From positions 1,533,501-1,597,500 of the forward strand of contig BRXU01000025.1 of NCBI GenBank assembly GCA_030267565.1: a stretch of 64,000 nt of DNA. Direction: 5' to 3'. A program made the translations under genes and the position numbers. Shown one piece after another: positions 12,655 through 24,663 of this stretch. Numbering within the stretch: the first letter of the stretch is position 1; each line of letters opens with the position of its first letter. The stretch comes from Pleodorina starrii (taxonomy: Eukaryota; Chlorophyta; Chlorophyceae; Chlamydomonadales; Volvocaceae). Below the pieces are notes generated by a model that was not told where the DNA came from, did no database searches, and saw only the letters and a program-made list of their open reading frames with translations.

Positions 12655-15600
12655 TGTGCGGTTGTCCAGTCAACTCAGGTGGAGCTGCCCGCCACTTTCC
12701 TGGAGATGTCGACACAACAGGTAATAATCGTCCGTCCTTCAGCAAAACTCAGTCACTTGGCGCGAGCCTTTATTGGCCGGACAACTCGATGGGGCACGCA
12801 AAGGAAAAAACCAAGGTAAACCGATGCTTCAGGATCGTGTAAAATTCATGCAATATTAATAAACGGAGGACTCTTTCTGTAGGTTTGTCGCTTCAAGCAA
12901 GCTTCGTACTCGCATCTGCGTACCCCAGCCCTGCTCCGGCTGCGTCCTTGTACTTTGTCCGAACTTGTCAGTTCGTCCTAAAGTCCTGTATACTTTTGTG
13001 CACGTTACCTGCGCTAAGGTACACAGAGATATACACACGCAAAGCTCCTATACGCGAAGGATCAGCCTGCCAATTTTACTTGCGTAACCTGGCGTAACGA
13101 GGCAAATTCCGACTGGGGCTCAGAGCCACGGCATTCGGACTGCGCGGCTTCTGCAATAGCAGCGTCGGAGTAATCACCGAGAAGCGCGCCGCTTGTGGCG
13201 AGTATTCAAGCAAGTCGGATAGTAGCAGCGGTGTCCAACTTTACCAGGGCGCTATGTTTTCAAATACCGTTGGGGTGCTCTGTAGAGCGGCACGCAGTGC
13301 ACAGGGCTAGGACCGTCACACCCATGCCATCACGTCAGGGAAGAGTCTACAAGCGTTGACATGAAAGCAATGCCTGCGTTGTCGGGAAGACCCGCCCGCT
13401 TCAGTATAGTCTACCGTCACCCGCTTGCTCGCTCCTGTCGACCGCGAACAAACAGAAAAGGGTGAACATAACGATGCATAATCCGTCAGCCCAAAAGCGC
13501 CCCAGTTGCCTGTATGTATTTCAGTTGCAGCGTTGCCAAGATGCCGACCTCCCCGTGCGGCTCCGTCGGTTGCAAAACGTTTTTACAAGCGACGGTTAGT
13601 TGGTGGGCTGTTAGCATCCCGTAAGACGGCCGTTTCTGCGGTTGTCGCAACGCACAAACCTCTAACCGCTGCAAGAGAGTGTTGTCCCCAACTGTCTGCT
13701 AACAAGTTATTTGCAGAGGAGAAGAAAACAGCTAGTTGTATGATAATAACAAAATTCTGCTGGTCCGGTTTGTATTGAAGCTCGGGCCATGCCCCACAAG
13801 CGAGGGGCAATGAAGAGACCAGTGGAAAAGGGCGGAAACCGAGCCGCAGCGCGTCGCCGGGAATTCTCAAAGCGAATCGGCGCATCCGCTGCACCGCCAC
13901 TGCAACAATTTTTCGTTGGTCCCACAAAAAACGTTTTATTTGGATAAATCGTTATGTCATGCAGTTGACCCACAGGGATCACCGGTGCATACCACACCTG
14001 ACGCTGGAGCCGCCGAAGCCCAAACCGCGGATGACAGGCCCAAGCGACCAGAGACAAGAGAGACACGACCCGGAATAGCACAAACACAGGGACGACACCC
14101 TCGCAGCAAGCGAGCATCCACAGCTAAGCGAAGGAATATTGACCACAACTATATTAGGGGAATAGGGGGGGAGCTGGGGGGAAGGAACCGACCAGGGCAG
14201 TTCTTATCAGCCGGCAAGTATCGACTGTAACACAACCTCCGTACGTGACCCACAGAGGCCCTCCACGGCGCATGGTGATAACTACTTGGGAGAGAGTTTG
14301 GCGGCTCCAGCCATCCGTCTGCGCTTTATTTCCGCCTCATCGGTCGTGTCTGCTGCAGTCCGACTGCGGCCGGACATTTCGAAGGGTAATTTGGCAGGGC
14401 GAGGCAGCGGGCCCACGAGCCTAGCACCGCAGCGCATGCGTATCTACCCTCAGAATGACCCTTGGGGGAGTCTGAAGCCCGTGCGTTGTTACTGTTATTG
14501 CTGCTTTCCTTCCTTGTAGTACCCGAAGGTATAGTTGTGTAATAGCGTATTAGCATGTGGAGTTACACTGGGAGACGGTTTATTTGGGGTCCAAAGTTCG
14601 AGTCAGCGGGCCATCTGGCTTCGCACTGCTGCAGCAGAGGTCCCTGTGTGACTGAGACCTGGCACTGACCCGACCTCCTTCGGCGTGACAGGTGAGCTTT
14701 TCCGAGGTTCCCGGTCGAAGTGCCTCCAGCGCGGCGGCACGAAACACCACCATGCCAGAGACCACGAGGGCATCTGGTGACGGGTTATTAACCGAGCGCA
14801 AGCATGCCCTGTTGCCTCTGTCGCCGTGGTTGCTGGCGTGCCAGAGCTCTCAGTGACGATCCATTGAATAAAACGGAGTTAAAAAACCCTGTCCGCTGCC
14901 CGGACCAGCGCAGGACCGACCGGCATCGGCCAAGGGTGTCGCTTGCTGCTCCAAACGAGCTCCCAACGCACCCGCCTTCCTTTCCTGTTGTGGCATGAGG
15001 CACATCCTTCACGCAAGTGTGCCCGGCCGTTTACGGCTCCAGGCACCTTAAGCTCGTCAGAAGCCTACCCATGCGCAGGACCCATGGCGTTATCACAGGT
15101 TGACGCGACGGACAGGTCAGGACCGAACTGGGGACAGCGCATGGCCTGGTCAAGAATTATGGCATCGAGTAGTGTCTTAGTATGGATGCTGCTGGCAGGA
15201 AGTTCCATGCCATGCAGATGCTCTAACAGCAGGCCGGGGTTATAGTAATCCCCTCAACCATCGGCAAGGACGATGCACGCTGCGTACCGGTACAGTCTGT
15301 AGGCGAAAACATAGACGACCTTTGAAGCCATAAAAGTCAAAATTCTGCGACAAGGCATTGCCATGCTGTTATTATCTCCACCCTGGTTACTATTAACGTG
15401 GCGGTACAACAGGCAGACACCTGGGACGAAACACGAAAGACGAAGATAATGCGACAGAGAATACAAAGCAGCGTTTTAACATGGCAATTATTTAAGCCTT
15501 GGCTGCAAGGAAAGAAGTCAAAAGCAAGCCGAAGGGGCAAATCCCAGTTCAATTTGCACGGAACCGGATCTAAAGTACCGCGACTAACAGCAACAAAGCA

Positions 15601-15851
15601 GCTCAAGCAGTGACTGGTGAACCATCCGTGTATTCCATAACAATATATGCGCTTCTCATTCGCAATTTACGTTGATCGGTTGAGCTGCAAGCTGTGCTTT
15701 AACAACGAAGTGTCCGGTGCCGGGGCCTTTCCTGCGACGAAGCATCACAAAATGCACCTCTGATGCGGGAAATTCACGCCGCATTGACAGGCGCCCTCAT
15801 AGGGCGCAGTCTTCGCCGCTCGCCATCGTCGCCATTAAGACCGGACTTGCC
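12655..15851. other. Shared upstream region of two divergent genes; no gene recognised
   Basis: This 3.2-kb spacer separates the MYB gene (minus) from the first low-complexity paralogue (plus), so both promoters must lie here. It is AT-richer than the exons. No ORF in it has convincing composition or splice signals, and I see no recognisable transposon ends. Confidence 0.5.
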
Positions 15852-18800
15852 ATGGTGGAGCCGGCCTTCGTCTCGCACCCGGCGGCTGAGCAGGACGCCG
15901 TAGCCGCATTTCACGCCATGCGGCAGCGTTCGGCCGGCGCACAAACTCCCAGCGCTTCCACCGGAACGTGGGACTCGCAAGTCTCCTTGCAGTCTCTGTC
16001 CGTGCTTGGACCGCCACCGCCCAGCAACCAGGATCCAAGGGAACAACAACGACATCAGCAGCAGCACCAACAGCAAGCTCAAAGTTCAGAGCGCCACGCC
16101 AACCAGCACGCACGCCAAATGCAACAGCAGCAACAGCTCCTACAGCTGCAGCAGCAGCAGTTTCTGCAACAACAGCAGCTCCTGCAACAGCAGCACCACC
16201 AACGACAGCAATTCCTGCTGCAGCAGCAACAGCAGCTGCAGCTGCAGGCCCCACAGCCGCAACAGAACCCGCGGGGAATGGCGCCCCCGCAGCACGCAAA
16301 TCCACGTCCGGAGCCGCCGCCGCCCCCGACAGCCTACGGAGCCAGCCCGCGAGCCCACCAGCGGCACGATGGCCGCCAGCCGCCGACCGCTTTCGAATTC
16401 CCGCTCCCCTTCCCGCCCTCACAGCAGCAGCACCCGCAGCAGCAGCCGCGGCCCGCCTGTCCGCCGCCGCCGTCGTCAGCGTACCACCGCCATGCCGCCC
16501 TCGCGGGCGTCTCCTTGGGCCTGTCCTCCGGAGTCGGACCCCTGGTGGCGGGGCTGTACAAGAACCGCGGCCTCTCGCCGCCGGCGCCCCCCAGACCGTC
16601 GACAGCCGGTGAGTAAGTTCGGGGACGCGCCGGTCCGCTGACACGCTGGCTCTGCCCTTTCGAGGGGGCACCGAGCCCACCCAATGTACAAACAAGAGAC
16701 ACGTAGTCCGGTCGTGCGGGAACCGTAGCGGCGAAGCCGACCGGGGCTCTGAAGCCGCGGCGGGGCGCTGGAAGGCAAGGAGTACGAAGGCATACGAACA
16801 TCAGGCGACGGCAGGGCGGTGGTGGGAGGAGCATGTGTCGTTTAGCGTAGCCTGCGCGGCGTGTTAAAGCATGGGGGGAGCCAGTTTGCTGAGCCGCGGA
16901 TCCGCGGCAGGTCAGGGCAGGGCATACATCCTCACCTTTCACGTTGAATCGGTTTACAAAGGACCTTGAGGATCGTGGGTGCGTACCGCGCCTGAACGCG
17001 ACACCGTGTCACGCCACGCCAAGAAAACCAAAATGCCCTCCCGCCCCCCGGTCGCGCCCGCCGCCACGGCCGATGCAGGTGACCGTATGGCCATCCCGCA
17101 GCTCCGAGGCCCGTTGCCGGTGTACAGCGCCAATCCGGCCAATCCGTACAACAGCCAACCACCAGGTGCGGCACACATTCGCGTCGGCAGCATCATCTGG
17201 CCACCCGCCACCGTGCCGGTGCCGCAACCTTCCCGACGCTGGCATTCCCATCACGGAAAACGCCGTCTCCGTCCCTTCGCTGCGGCAATCTTTTTCCTTA
17301 TCCCATCACGGACCTATGCCCCGGACTTGTTTTCACCTGTGTAACCCGTAGCCCCCCCACATTGGCAGTTGGAATCCCCCCTCCAAGTCTTAGCTGCCGA
17401 GGGAACAATGATACCCCGTGATGAACCCATTCAAAAAACCCACACGACCCAATCCACGCCCGTGTGACCTGGCTCAGGAGGTGCCGTACTGCCCGCTGGT
17501 CCCAGTTCCGGCGGCGGCAGCTGGGTGGCGGCAGGGCCGCCGCCGCAGGCTGCGGCTGCACGGGGCCCTGCCAAGCCGCCGACGCCGCAGCTGTCCCCAG
17601 GCCGTGGACCCCTGCGGACTCACCTGGAGCAATCTTCCCTGCAGGTTGGTTGGTTGGACGGTTAGGTTCGTTGGTGGTTGCGCAGGTGGCGGTTAAGGGC
17701 GCCGGGTATACTCGCAGCGGGTGTGTAGACGGTGCAGCACGGTGTAAGCCAGTCGGTCCAGTGTTGCTGGTGTAGGGCCGACCTTAGTAGTGAGGGAAGA
17801 GGACGGGTGCCATCCTATCCGTCACACCCCTTTCCTAACACGGCTCGCGCGCTCACATGTCGTCCCCTCCTCCTGCTGCCTTTTCCGCGCCCCGTGTCCT
17901 GTGTCGCCCTCGCCCTCACCTTTCTTCGCCGTGCTTCGCCTTTCTGACCCGTCCCCAGGCGAGCCTAGCGGCGAATCAAGCGGCAGGGTAAGCCAAGCGC
18001 TCGAAAGGCGGGGACAGGGCGTGCTGGGCTGCAGGTCGTCACAGACAGGGAAGGGGCCCAGGGGGGTGCTGGCCGGGGAAAGGGGGAAGTAAGGACGAAA
18101 CCGCAGCCGATGTGCTGGCGGCGGAGGAGATGCGGAAGTGGTGGGGCGGGTTCCAGGGCACGGGCAACGCGCACCCTGCGTGCCCAGCCTGCATCACCGA
18201 CCCCGTCAGGCTGTTGAAGGGCTTGCTGGGTCGGTCGTGGACCCCCCGGATCCCTCTCTCTCTGTCTCTCTCTTTCAAGACCATGGCCTCCTTAACCATC
18301 CGAGCCCCATACGTGCTGACAGCTTCGAGCCTCGGCCGCGACAGTCTTCGGCGCGTTTTGCACCTCTCCGGCAGTCATCTGTGTCCATATCACTATGAAA
18401 CACTTCACTTCATTCGTGCACGCAACACCCCCTGCTTCCTGCCCCCACCCGCGCGCCCCCCACCCGCCGCCGCCCACAGTGCTCGCGCGGCGCGGCCGTC
18501 GTCCTCAGGAACGGCAGTATCCGGCTCGCAGCAACAGCCCACGGGTCATTCTTTCTTCCAGCCGGGCATGCGGCTCAACCAGCAGCCCGTTGCGTTCGGA
18601 GGCTGGGCCGGTGGCGCCGGCGCGAGCGGAGGCGGCCTCGGTGCGGGGGTGCCGACCCCGCCGCCGCTGCGGACGGGCAGGGAGCCCCCTCCTGCCGCGG
18701 CGTGCAACGGCAGCAGCTACACGGGCAACGCCAACGTCAGTCCCGGAGGTTGCAGCAACGGTACCGTCACGAGCCGGCGTACCTCCATGGAGCCCCAGCC

Positions 18801-21800
18801 GCTGTCACGCTTCGCACGCAACGGCGGCAGCGCCGCCGCCACCGCCGGCGGAGGCGGAGGCGGCACCTCCGTGCATCGCGACGCGGTGCTAAACGCGACC
18901 GTGGCGGCGGCGGCCGCCGCCGCCGCTGCGGCGGCGGCGGCGACGTCTGCGGAGCAGGCCACGGCGGCGGCAGCCATGGCGGCATCGGCGCAGTGCTCCT
19001 CTGCCGTCATGCCTCCGTCCCCCTCCGCCTCCTGCTCCGCCCTGGCCTGCAGCCCCCCCTGGAGCTTCCGGGAGGCCGCCTTTACACACCAGCAGCCGCA
19101 GCCGCAGCTGCCACACCAGACGGCTGTGACGCCCACACGCACCTCCGCCCAGCCGTTGTCGCCGCCACCACCGCCGTCACCGAAGCTACTGCTCCTGCAG
19201 CAACAGGATGCGCTGCTTAAGCAGCAGCTTGTGCTGCGCCAGAAGCAGCAGCAGCTACAGCAGCAGCTGCATCAACAGCAGCTGCAGCAACAGCAGGAGG
19301 TGCAGCGACAGCAGAGGCAGCAACAGGCGGCGGAGCTGACGCAGCGAATAATGTCGCCACCGTCGGGATGTGCCGCAGGCGAGACAACGCCGGGCGCCGC
19401 CGCCCGCGCCCACGACGGCGCTGCCGAGCAGTGGCGGCAGCAGCAGGCGCAGCAGCAGCAGCGGCACCCTCCCCAAGCCCATCCCCACCAGCACCGCCTC
19501 GTTCACGACCACCACCGCCAGCAGCGCATGCGCCAGACGTGCGAGTACCAAGCCCGGCAGTTTCTGGAGCAACAGCAGCAAGTGCTGCAGCAGCAACAAC
19601 AGCACGTGCAACAGCAGCAACAACACCAGCAACAGCAGCAGCAGCAGCGGTCGCTGCCCCAGGCGGCGGCGGCGCCGCCGCCGCCGCCACCGCCGCGGCT
19701 CACCGTCGGGGCAATGCCGTCGTGGATGCGGCGGGAGGTGCAGCAGCGGCTGGCGGCGGACGCCGCCGCTGTCGTTTCCGCCGGCTGCAGCGGCGGCGAT
19801 GACGGCGGCTGGGGCGGCGTCACCAGCGGCGGCCGCAGGAGCCCCAGCAGCGACGACGTTGGCAGCATCAGCGTCTGCACCCGCCACACTCGGCAATTGA
19901 CGATCGACACGGTCATCGAGGGGCTGGCGGAGGAGGAGGCCGGCGAGGGGCCACACGATGAGGGGCTGCTGCGCGCGCCGGAGGCGTGCCCGTCGCCGGT
20001 GATGTCGCATGAGGCGCTGGAGTACTGCCCCGATCGGGATCGCCACTCGCCGCCGCGGTGGCAGTGGCTGTCGGCGCAGCGGAAGGCGCAGGACTCTCCG
20101 ATGGCAGCGGCGGCGGCGGCAGGCGAGGAGACCCAGCTGGAAGGCAGCGTGCCGCGGTGCGTTGTCGCGGCCCGCTGTTTGGATGGGGCCGGCGGCGTCT
20201 GGGGGTCGGCGGTGGCGAGGTCCGTGGATGGGGTTGCAAATGGCTGTCGTGAGATTGAGCCGGCCGCTGAGGTGCCCGCAGAAGACGAGGCGGCGGCGGC
20301 GGAGCCGCCGGCTGAGGCAGCAATGGAGGAGCCGCCGGCGGAGGCGGCAACGGAAGAGCCGCCGGCGGAGGCGGCGACAGAAGACCCGGCGGCGGAAGCG
20401 GCAACGGAGGAGCCGACGGCGGAGGCACAGGCGGAGGAGCCGCCAGCGGAGGCAGAGGAGCCGCCGGCGGAGGCGGCAACGGAGGAGCCGCCGGCGGAGG
20501 CGGCAACGGAGGAGCCGCCGGCGGAGGCGGCAACGGAGGAGCCGCCGGTGGAGGCGGCAACGGAGGAGCCGCCGGCGGAGGCGGCAACGGAGGAGCCGCC
20601 GGCGGAGGCGGCAATGGAGGAGCCGCCGGCGGAGGCGGCAACGGAGGAGCCGCCGGCGGAGGAGCCGCCGGCGGAGGCGGAGGAGGCGGCAACGGCTGAG
20701 CCGCCGGCGGAGGCGGCAACGGAGGAGCTGACGGCGGAGGCGGAGGAGCCGCCAGCGGAGGCGGCGGCAGAGGAGCCACCGGCAGTTGAGCTGCCTGCTG
20801 AGACGGCTGAGGCAGCGGAGGAGGCGGTGGCAGCAGGGGCGGCAGCGGCAGATGAGGCGGTGGCACCGGAGGCGGCAGACGTCAAAGAGGCGGTGGTGGC
20901 AGGGGTGCCGGCAGCGGAAGAAGAGACAGCGGCGGCAGTGGAGGAAGCACCGGTGGCAGCAGCCGAGGGCGCCCCAGCGGCGGTTTCGGAGCCAGCGGGT
21001 GACAATGCCGCCGCAGCGGCGGCGGCGGCAATCGCTGCGGAGGAGTCGACGGAGGAGACGCCGTCATCGGAGGTGTCGTTCTCCTTCCTGGTACCGCCAT
21101 ACAACAGCCCTGTACCGCTGCCGCTATCGCGGCTGGGCAGGTCCCTCCCACCCGTCGGCGACGATGCCGACGGTGAGGACAAGCAGAGCGAGGAGCACGT
21201 CAACGGCGACGGCGATGACTGCACCCTCCTGAACACGCGGCAGGGGACCAGCACCTGCATCGACAGCACTGATCGCAGCAGCGGCGGCGGTGTTGGTGCC
21301 GGCAGCAGCAGCGGCGGCGCCGACGGCGACGGTGACGGCACACAGACTCGCCGCAGCACCCGCAGCGACAGGCAGGCCTTATGCGGCCTGGATGAGGACG
21401 CCACCAGCGTCGACTCCCTCAGCTCCGAGCCGCCGGCGGCGCCGCCGCCCCTCGTCGACGGGCCCTGGTGGCACAACCTGTGCTGGCAGGACTGCAGAAC
21501 CGCCGCCAGCATCAGCAGCAGTCGCGCCAGCGGCTGCGGCGGCAGCCGCGCCGTCGACGGCGTCGCTGGCGCGGAGACGAGCTGCGGCGGTGGCAGCGGT
21601 GACGCTGGTCTCGAGCCGGGGTTCCGCGACGGCGGCGCCTCCGTCACCTCTGAGGAGGACCCGCGTCTCCTGATGGACCAGCAGCCGCCGCCGCAGCAGC
21701 GGCTGGCGCAGGAGGACAAGGCCAAGGCGCAGCAGGGCCGGGATCCGGAGGCGTCGGTGCGGGAGCGGGCCTTCTCCGTGGACGGCACCGGCGGCATTAA

Positions 21801-22893
21801 CGACCAGACGTCGGCGGCGCCGCAACCCGCAATGCCTGTGGTGGTTGATGGTGGCGGTCAGGAGCAGGAGGAGGGGAAGAAGGGCATCCCGCAGACGCCG
21901 CGGGACGTAGACCCGGAGACGGAGGCAGATCCGGCGGCGGACGCGATGGAGGCGGCGGCAGCGGCGGGGCTGATGTATGCTCCGTGCGTGCTGGTGTGCG
22001 GGCCATGCGTGCTGGTGTGCGGGCCGCCGTCGCCGGGGCTGTCGCCGGTCGCGTCGCCGGCGTCGGCGCGCCGGCGGACGCTGTCACGTTCGGGTGCCAA
22101 GTCGCCGGAGGGGTGTGAGGAGCAGGGCGCGCGGGGGAGGAGCTCACCGCAGCAGTCGCCCAGGGCCCCGATTGGCCTGGCGGCGGAGATGCGGCCGACC
22201 ATCTGTACGGAGATCGAGCCCGCTGAGGATCTGGACGGGGAGGAGGACGAGGAGGGGCGCGGCGTTGGGTCGGCACGTTCGGCTCGCGCCGCGTGGCGCG
22301 GCGGGCGTGGCGGCATCTCGCCTCGGGAGCTGGGGGCTGCGTCGCCGCCGCCGAACAGTCCCGTGGGTCGCTCCCGCGACCCCAACTGCATGGCGGCCTG
22401 GGAGGGGCTGGAGATGGAGCATTCGCACGGCAGCAGCTGCGACGCGGCTGGGGAGGCCGGCGACTGGCGGGAGGCCGAGGCGCGGGACGGCGTGGATGAA
22501 GGGACGCAGGGCGAGGAGACGGAGGAGGGGGAGGAGGCGCGTGGTGGGGAGGAGGGGCAGGTGCAGCCGCAGGTGACGGGCCAGGAGCAGGACAAGTGCC
22601 AGAGTCAGGCGGGCTCGGATGCGCTCGAGCAGGAGCTGCAGCGACAGCAAACGGTGGCGGAGGCGGTGGCGGTGGTGGGCCTGGGTGCCCATGAGGGCTT
22701 GGAGGGCGGCGGCGACGGGTGCGCAGGTGAGGGGTGCGAGGTGGAGGCGGAGGGCGGGTGGGGTGGCGAGGGTGAGGGTGGTGGCGGAGGCGAGGGTGGT
22801 GGCGAGGGTGAGGGCGAGGCCTCTGAAGGTGCGGATGCCGCCACGGATAGCAGCGGAGAACCGGAGCGGCCGACATGGGGCTCCGTACCCTAG
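15852..22893 (+). CDS. Large disordered protein with PSWMRREVQ motif and acidic repeats (first paralogue)
   Basis: Exons 15852-16608, 17079-17165, 17478-17644, 17959-17987 (29 nt) and 18480-22893 splice at GT-AG sites with phases 1,1,0,2 and sum exactly to 1818 codons (1817 residues). The start ATG has the context CCATGG. In order: Gln/His-rich residues 60-180; a short structured-looking part (peptide RGPLPVYSANPANPY); Ala and Gln runs; the motif MPSWMRREVQQRLAAD at residue 759; an acidic domain of nine-residue EEPPAEAAT repeats at about 957-1090; and Ser/Gly/Glu-rich segments, with CVLVCGP duplicated near 1515. No catalytic domain or membrane segment is visible. Function unknown. The motif and exon pattern recur in the next gene, so the two are tandem duplicates. 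The TAG stop is followed by a 3' UTR of about 1.1 kb. Confidence 0.72.
20300..20720 (+). repeat. 27-bp coding repeat encoding EEPPAEAAT
   Basis: Around 14 imperfect copies of a 27-nt unit code for nine-residue acidic Pro/Ala/Glu repeats within the first paralogue. Frame is maintained throughout, with small deletions in multiples of three, consistent with selection for an open frame. Confidence 0.8.
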
Positions 22894-24663
22894 CTGTACC
22901 GGGGGCTCCGTACCCTAGATTTGACTGGGCTTCTCGGCTTGGCTTGACCTGGCCGGGCAAACGTACTGCTTTCGAACACAACGGAACGGCCTTGCCCCAG
23001 CCGCTGCCAGTCGAGCGCTACTTTACTGCTGCGAATGCGGATGGCAACAATAACGGCGTCAGGCCTGTTGCGTTCAGGCCCGGCGGGTTTCGCTGGCCGT
23101 TTAGGATTCGAGCCAAGGTTTCTGTAGGGATGATTTGAGCGATGGAAGTGGCCCGTGGGTCTGCCCGGCGGATGACCCGAGGTCGGCGGAATATTAACGC
23201 AAGGCGATCGGCGCCGACACGCCACACAAACTACATCTCTAGCAGCTTATTCATCTTTAGCGGTTGTTTTTAGAATTTGTAGGGTCATGCTAGGGTAGGC
23301 CATAAACAGTCGGTTGTCACTTTGTACTTTTTGTTTCTTTGATGACGTATATCAACGTTATATCTGCATGATCCCCTCGTTGGGCGCTGTGCAGCGGAGT
23401 TGGGCCGTCAGGGGTTGCGATTTGCACGGCAGGCCGACGCATGCGTTGTTTTCTTCTGTGCGCACGCGGGTTGATTTTACGCGGCATTTTCATGGAAACA
23501 TGCGGTGTTGCGCTGGCGGAGGGAGGGAGTGGCGACACGGAGGTGGCCGTGAGGCGGATTTTGAAAATCAAAAAATATCCGAACCAACTAAACATAGATT
23601 GAAGAAAGGCGCTGTTGGTGAAAGGCTGTAGAATGACAGCTATGACGCCTGCGGGAGCGGTGCCAGTGGTTGTGTTTGGCACAGTGGGCTCCACCGCTCC
23701 AGGCTCAGGAGGAGTTCGAGCCAACGGTGCCAGTGACTGACAATGGTGAAGGGAGATAGACGTGGCGATCGGAAGATGGCGGCTGCGGTGGCTACTGCGG
23801 CCCGTGGTGGTTGTTGTTGCCGTGGGCCCCAAACCTTAAAGGTCGAGCCGGTGGGCCAAGTGGCCGTGGTGGTGTCGCGACATAGCGTCATGCGGGCGGT
23901 GTCAACTACAAGGAACACAAGAGATGAAAGGAAGGTGAGATGAACAAGCCAGTCAAACGCCCTAAAATGGCAGCCAGCCTTGACCTAGCCTTGTAACGTG
24001 AGACGGACAACAGCCAGTGTGCTGGGTCAAGGCTGGGTGTACGGAGTACCGTGTAACCCAGCTGTGGCAGATCGGATAAATTTGTTGGCAAATACGCCCT
24101 TGGTACATGGAGCGTGCCATGCAGCTTCTTGAAAGAATTGGATGCACCAAGGGCGGTGGGCTCCGAAGTACAGGGACAGAGGATGTTTTGGCGCGATGCA
24201 ACAGAGCTAACGCAGCTGGGATATCACAGCTCGGGCGATGAAATGCGCCCATGAGCAATACCCAGTGCCAAGCTGGGTACGCGCGAAGTTCCGCTTGTTA
24301 GATTTGTTATGCAACCCAATCATAGCGACTCGCGGAACTTGGCTGTCACGAACGTACGAAGTTTATCATAACCCGAACCCATACACAGAGCCTGAGAACA
24401 CTGTGCACAAATGGTCCTTGATCTAGTTATCTTCTTAATCTAATTATTTACGGCCTATTTATAGGTGGTCGAAGCCAATGTACACCTGAACTTGTGACCT
24501 CCATCGTCTTGGCTGTCATGAAACCTTTGCCAAGGTAATTCGATTTAGGGTTACTGTGATGTTGTCACCTTGGGCATTTCTACAGGATAAGATGTCGCTA
24601 TGCCAGTTCAACTTTGGAGTGACAGTTTCCTTCATCTGGCCCTGAAAGGGGGATAGCACCTTG
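22894..24663. other. 3' UTR of the first paralogue and spacer before the second
   Basis: The first part is the probable 3' UTR up to TGTAA signals at 23992 and 24052. The rest is AT-richer and should hold the promoter of the second paralogue. A 64-codon ORF (23743-23934) ends at a good GTGAGA donor, but its phase does not fit the next exon, so I do not call it. Confidence 0.45.
23992..23996 (+). terminator. TGTAA polyadenylation signal of the first paralogue
   Basis: First TGTAA after the stop at 22893. A second lies at 24052-24056. Confidence 0.45.

Noticed and set aside
19503..21797. 764-codon minus-strand ORF
   Set aside because: Antisense of the giant exon of the first paralogue, open only because GC-rich repeats lack stops. 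The plus-strand model has full phase agreement.
23743..23934. Upstream coding exon for the WH2-like gene
   Set aside because: Ends at a good GTGAGA donor, but its exit phase (0) matches no acceptor of the next exon, and it precedes the poly(A) signals of the upstream gene.
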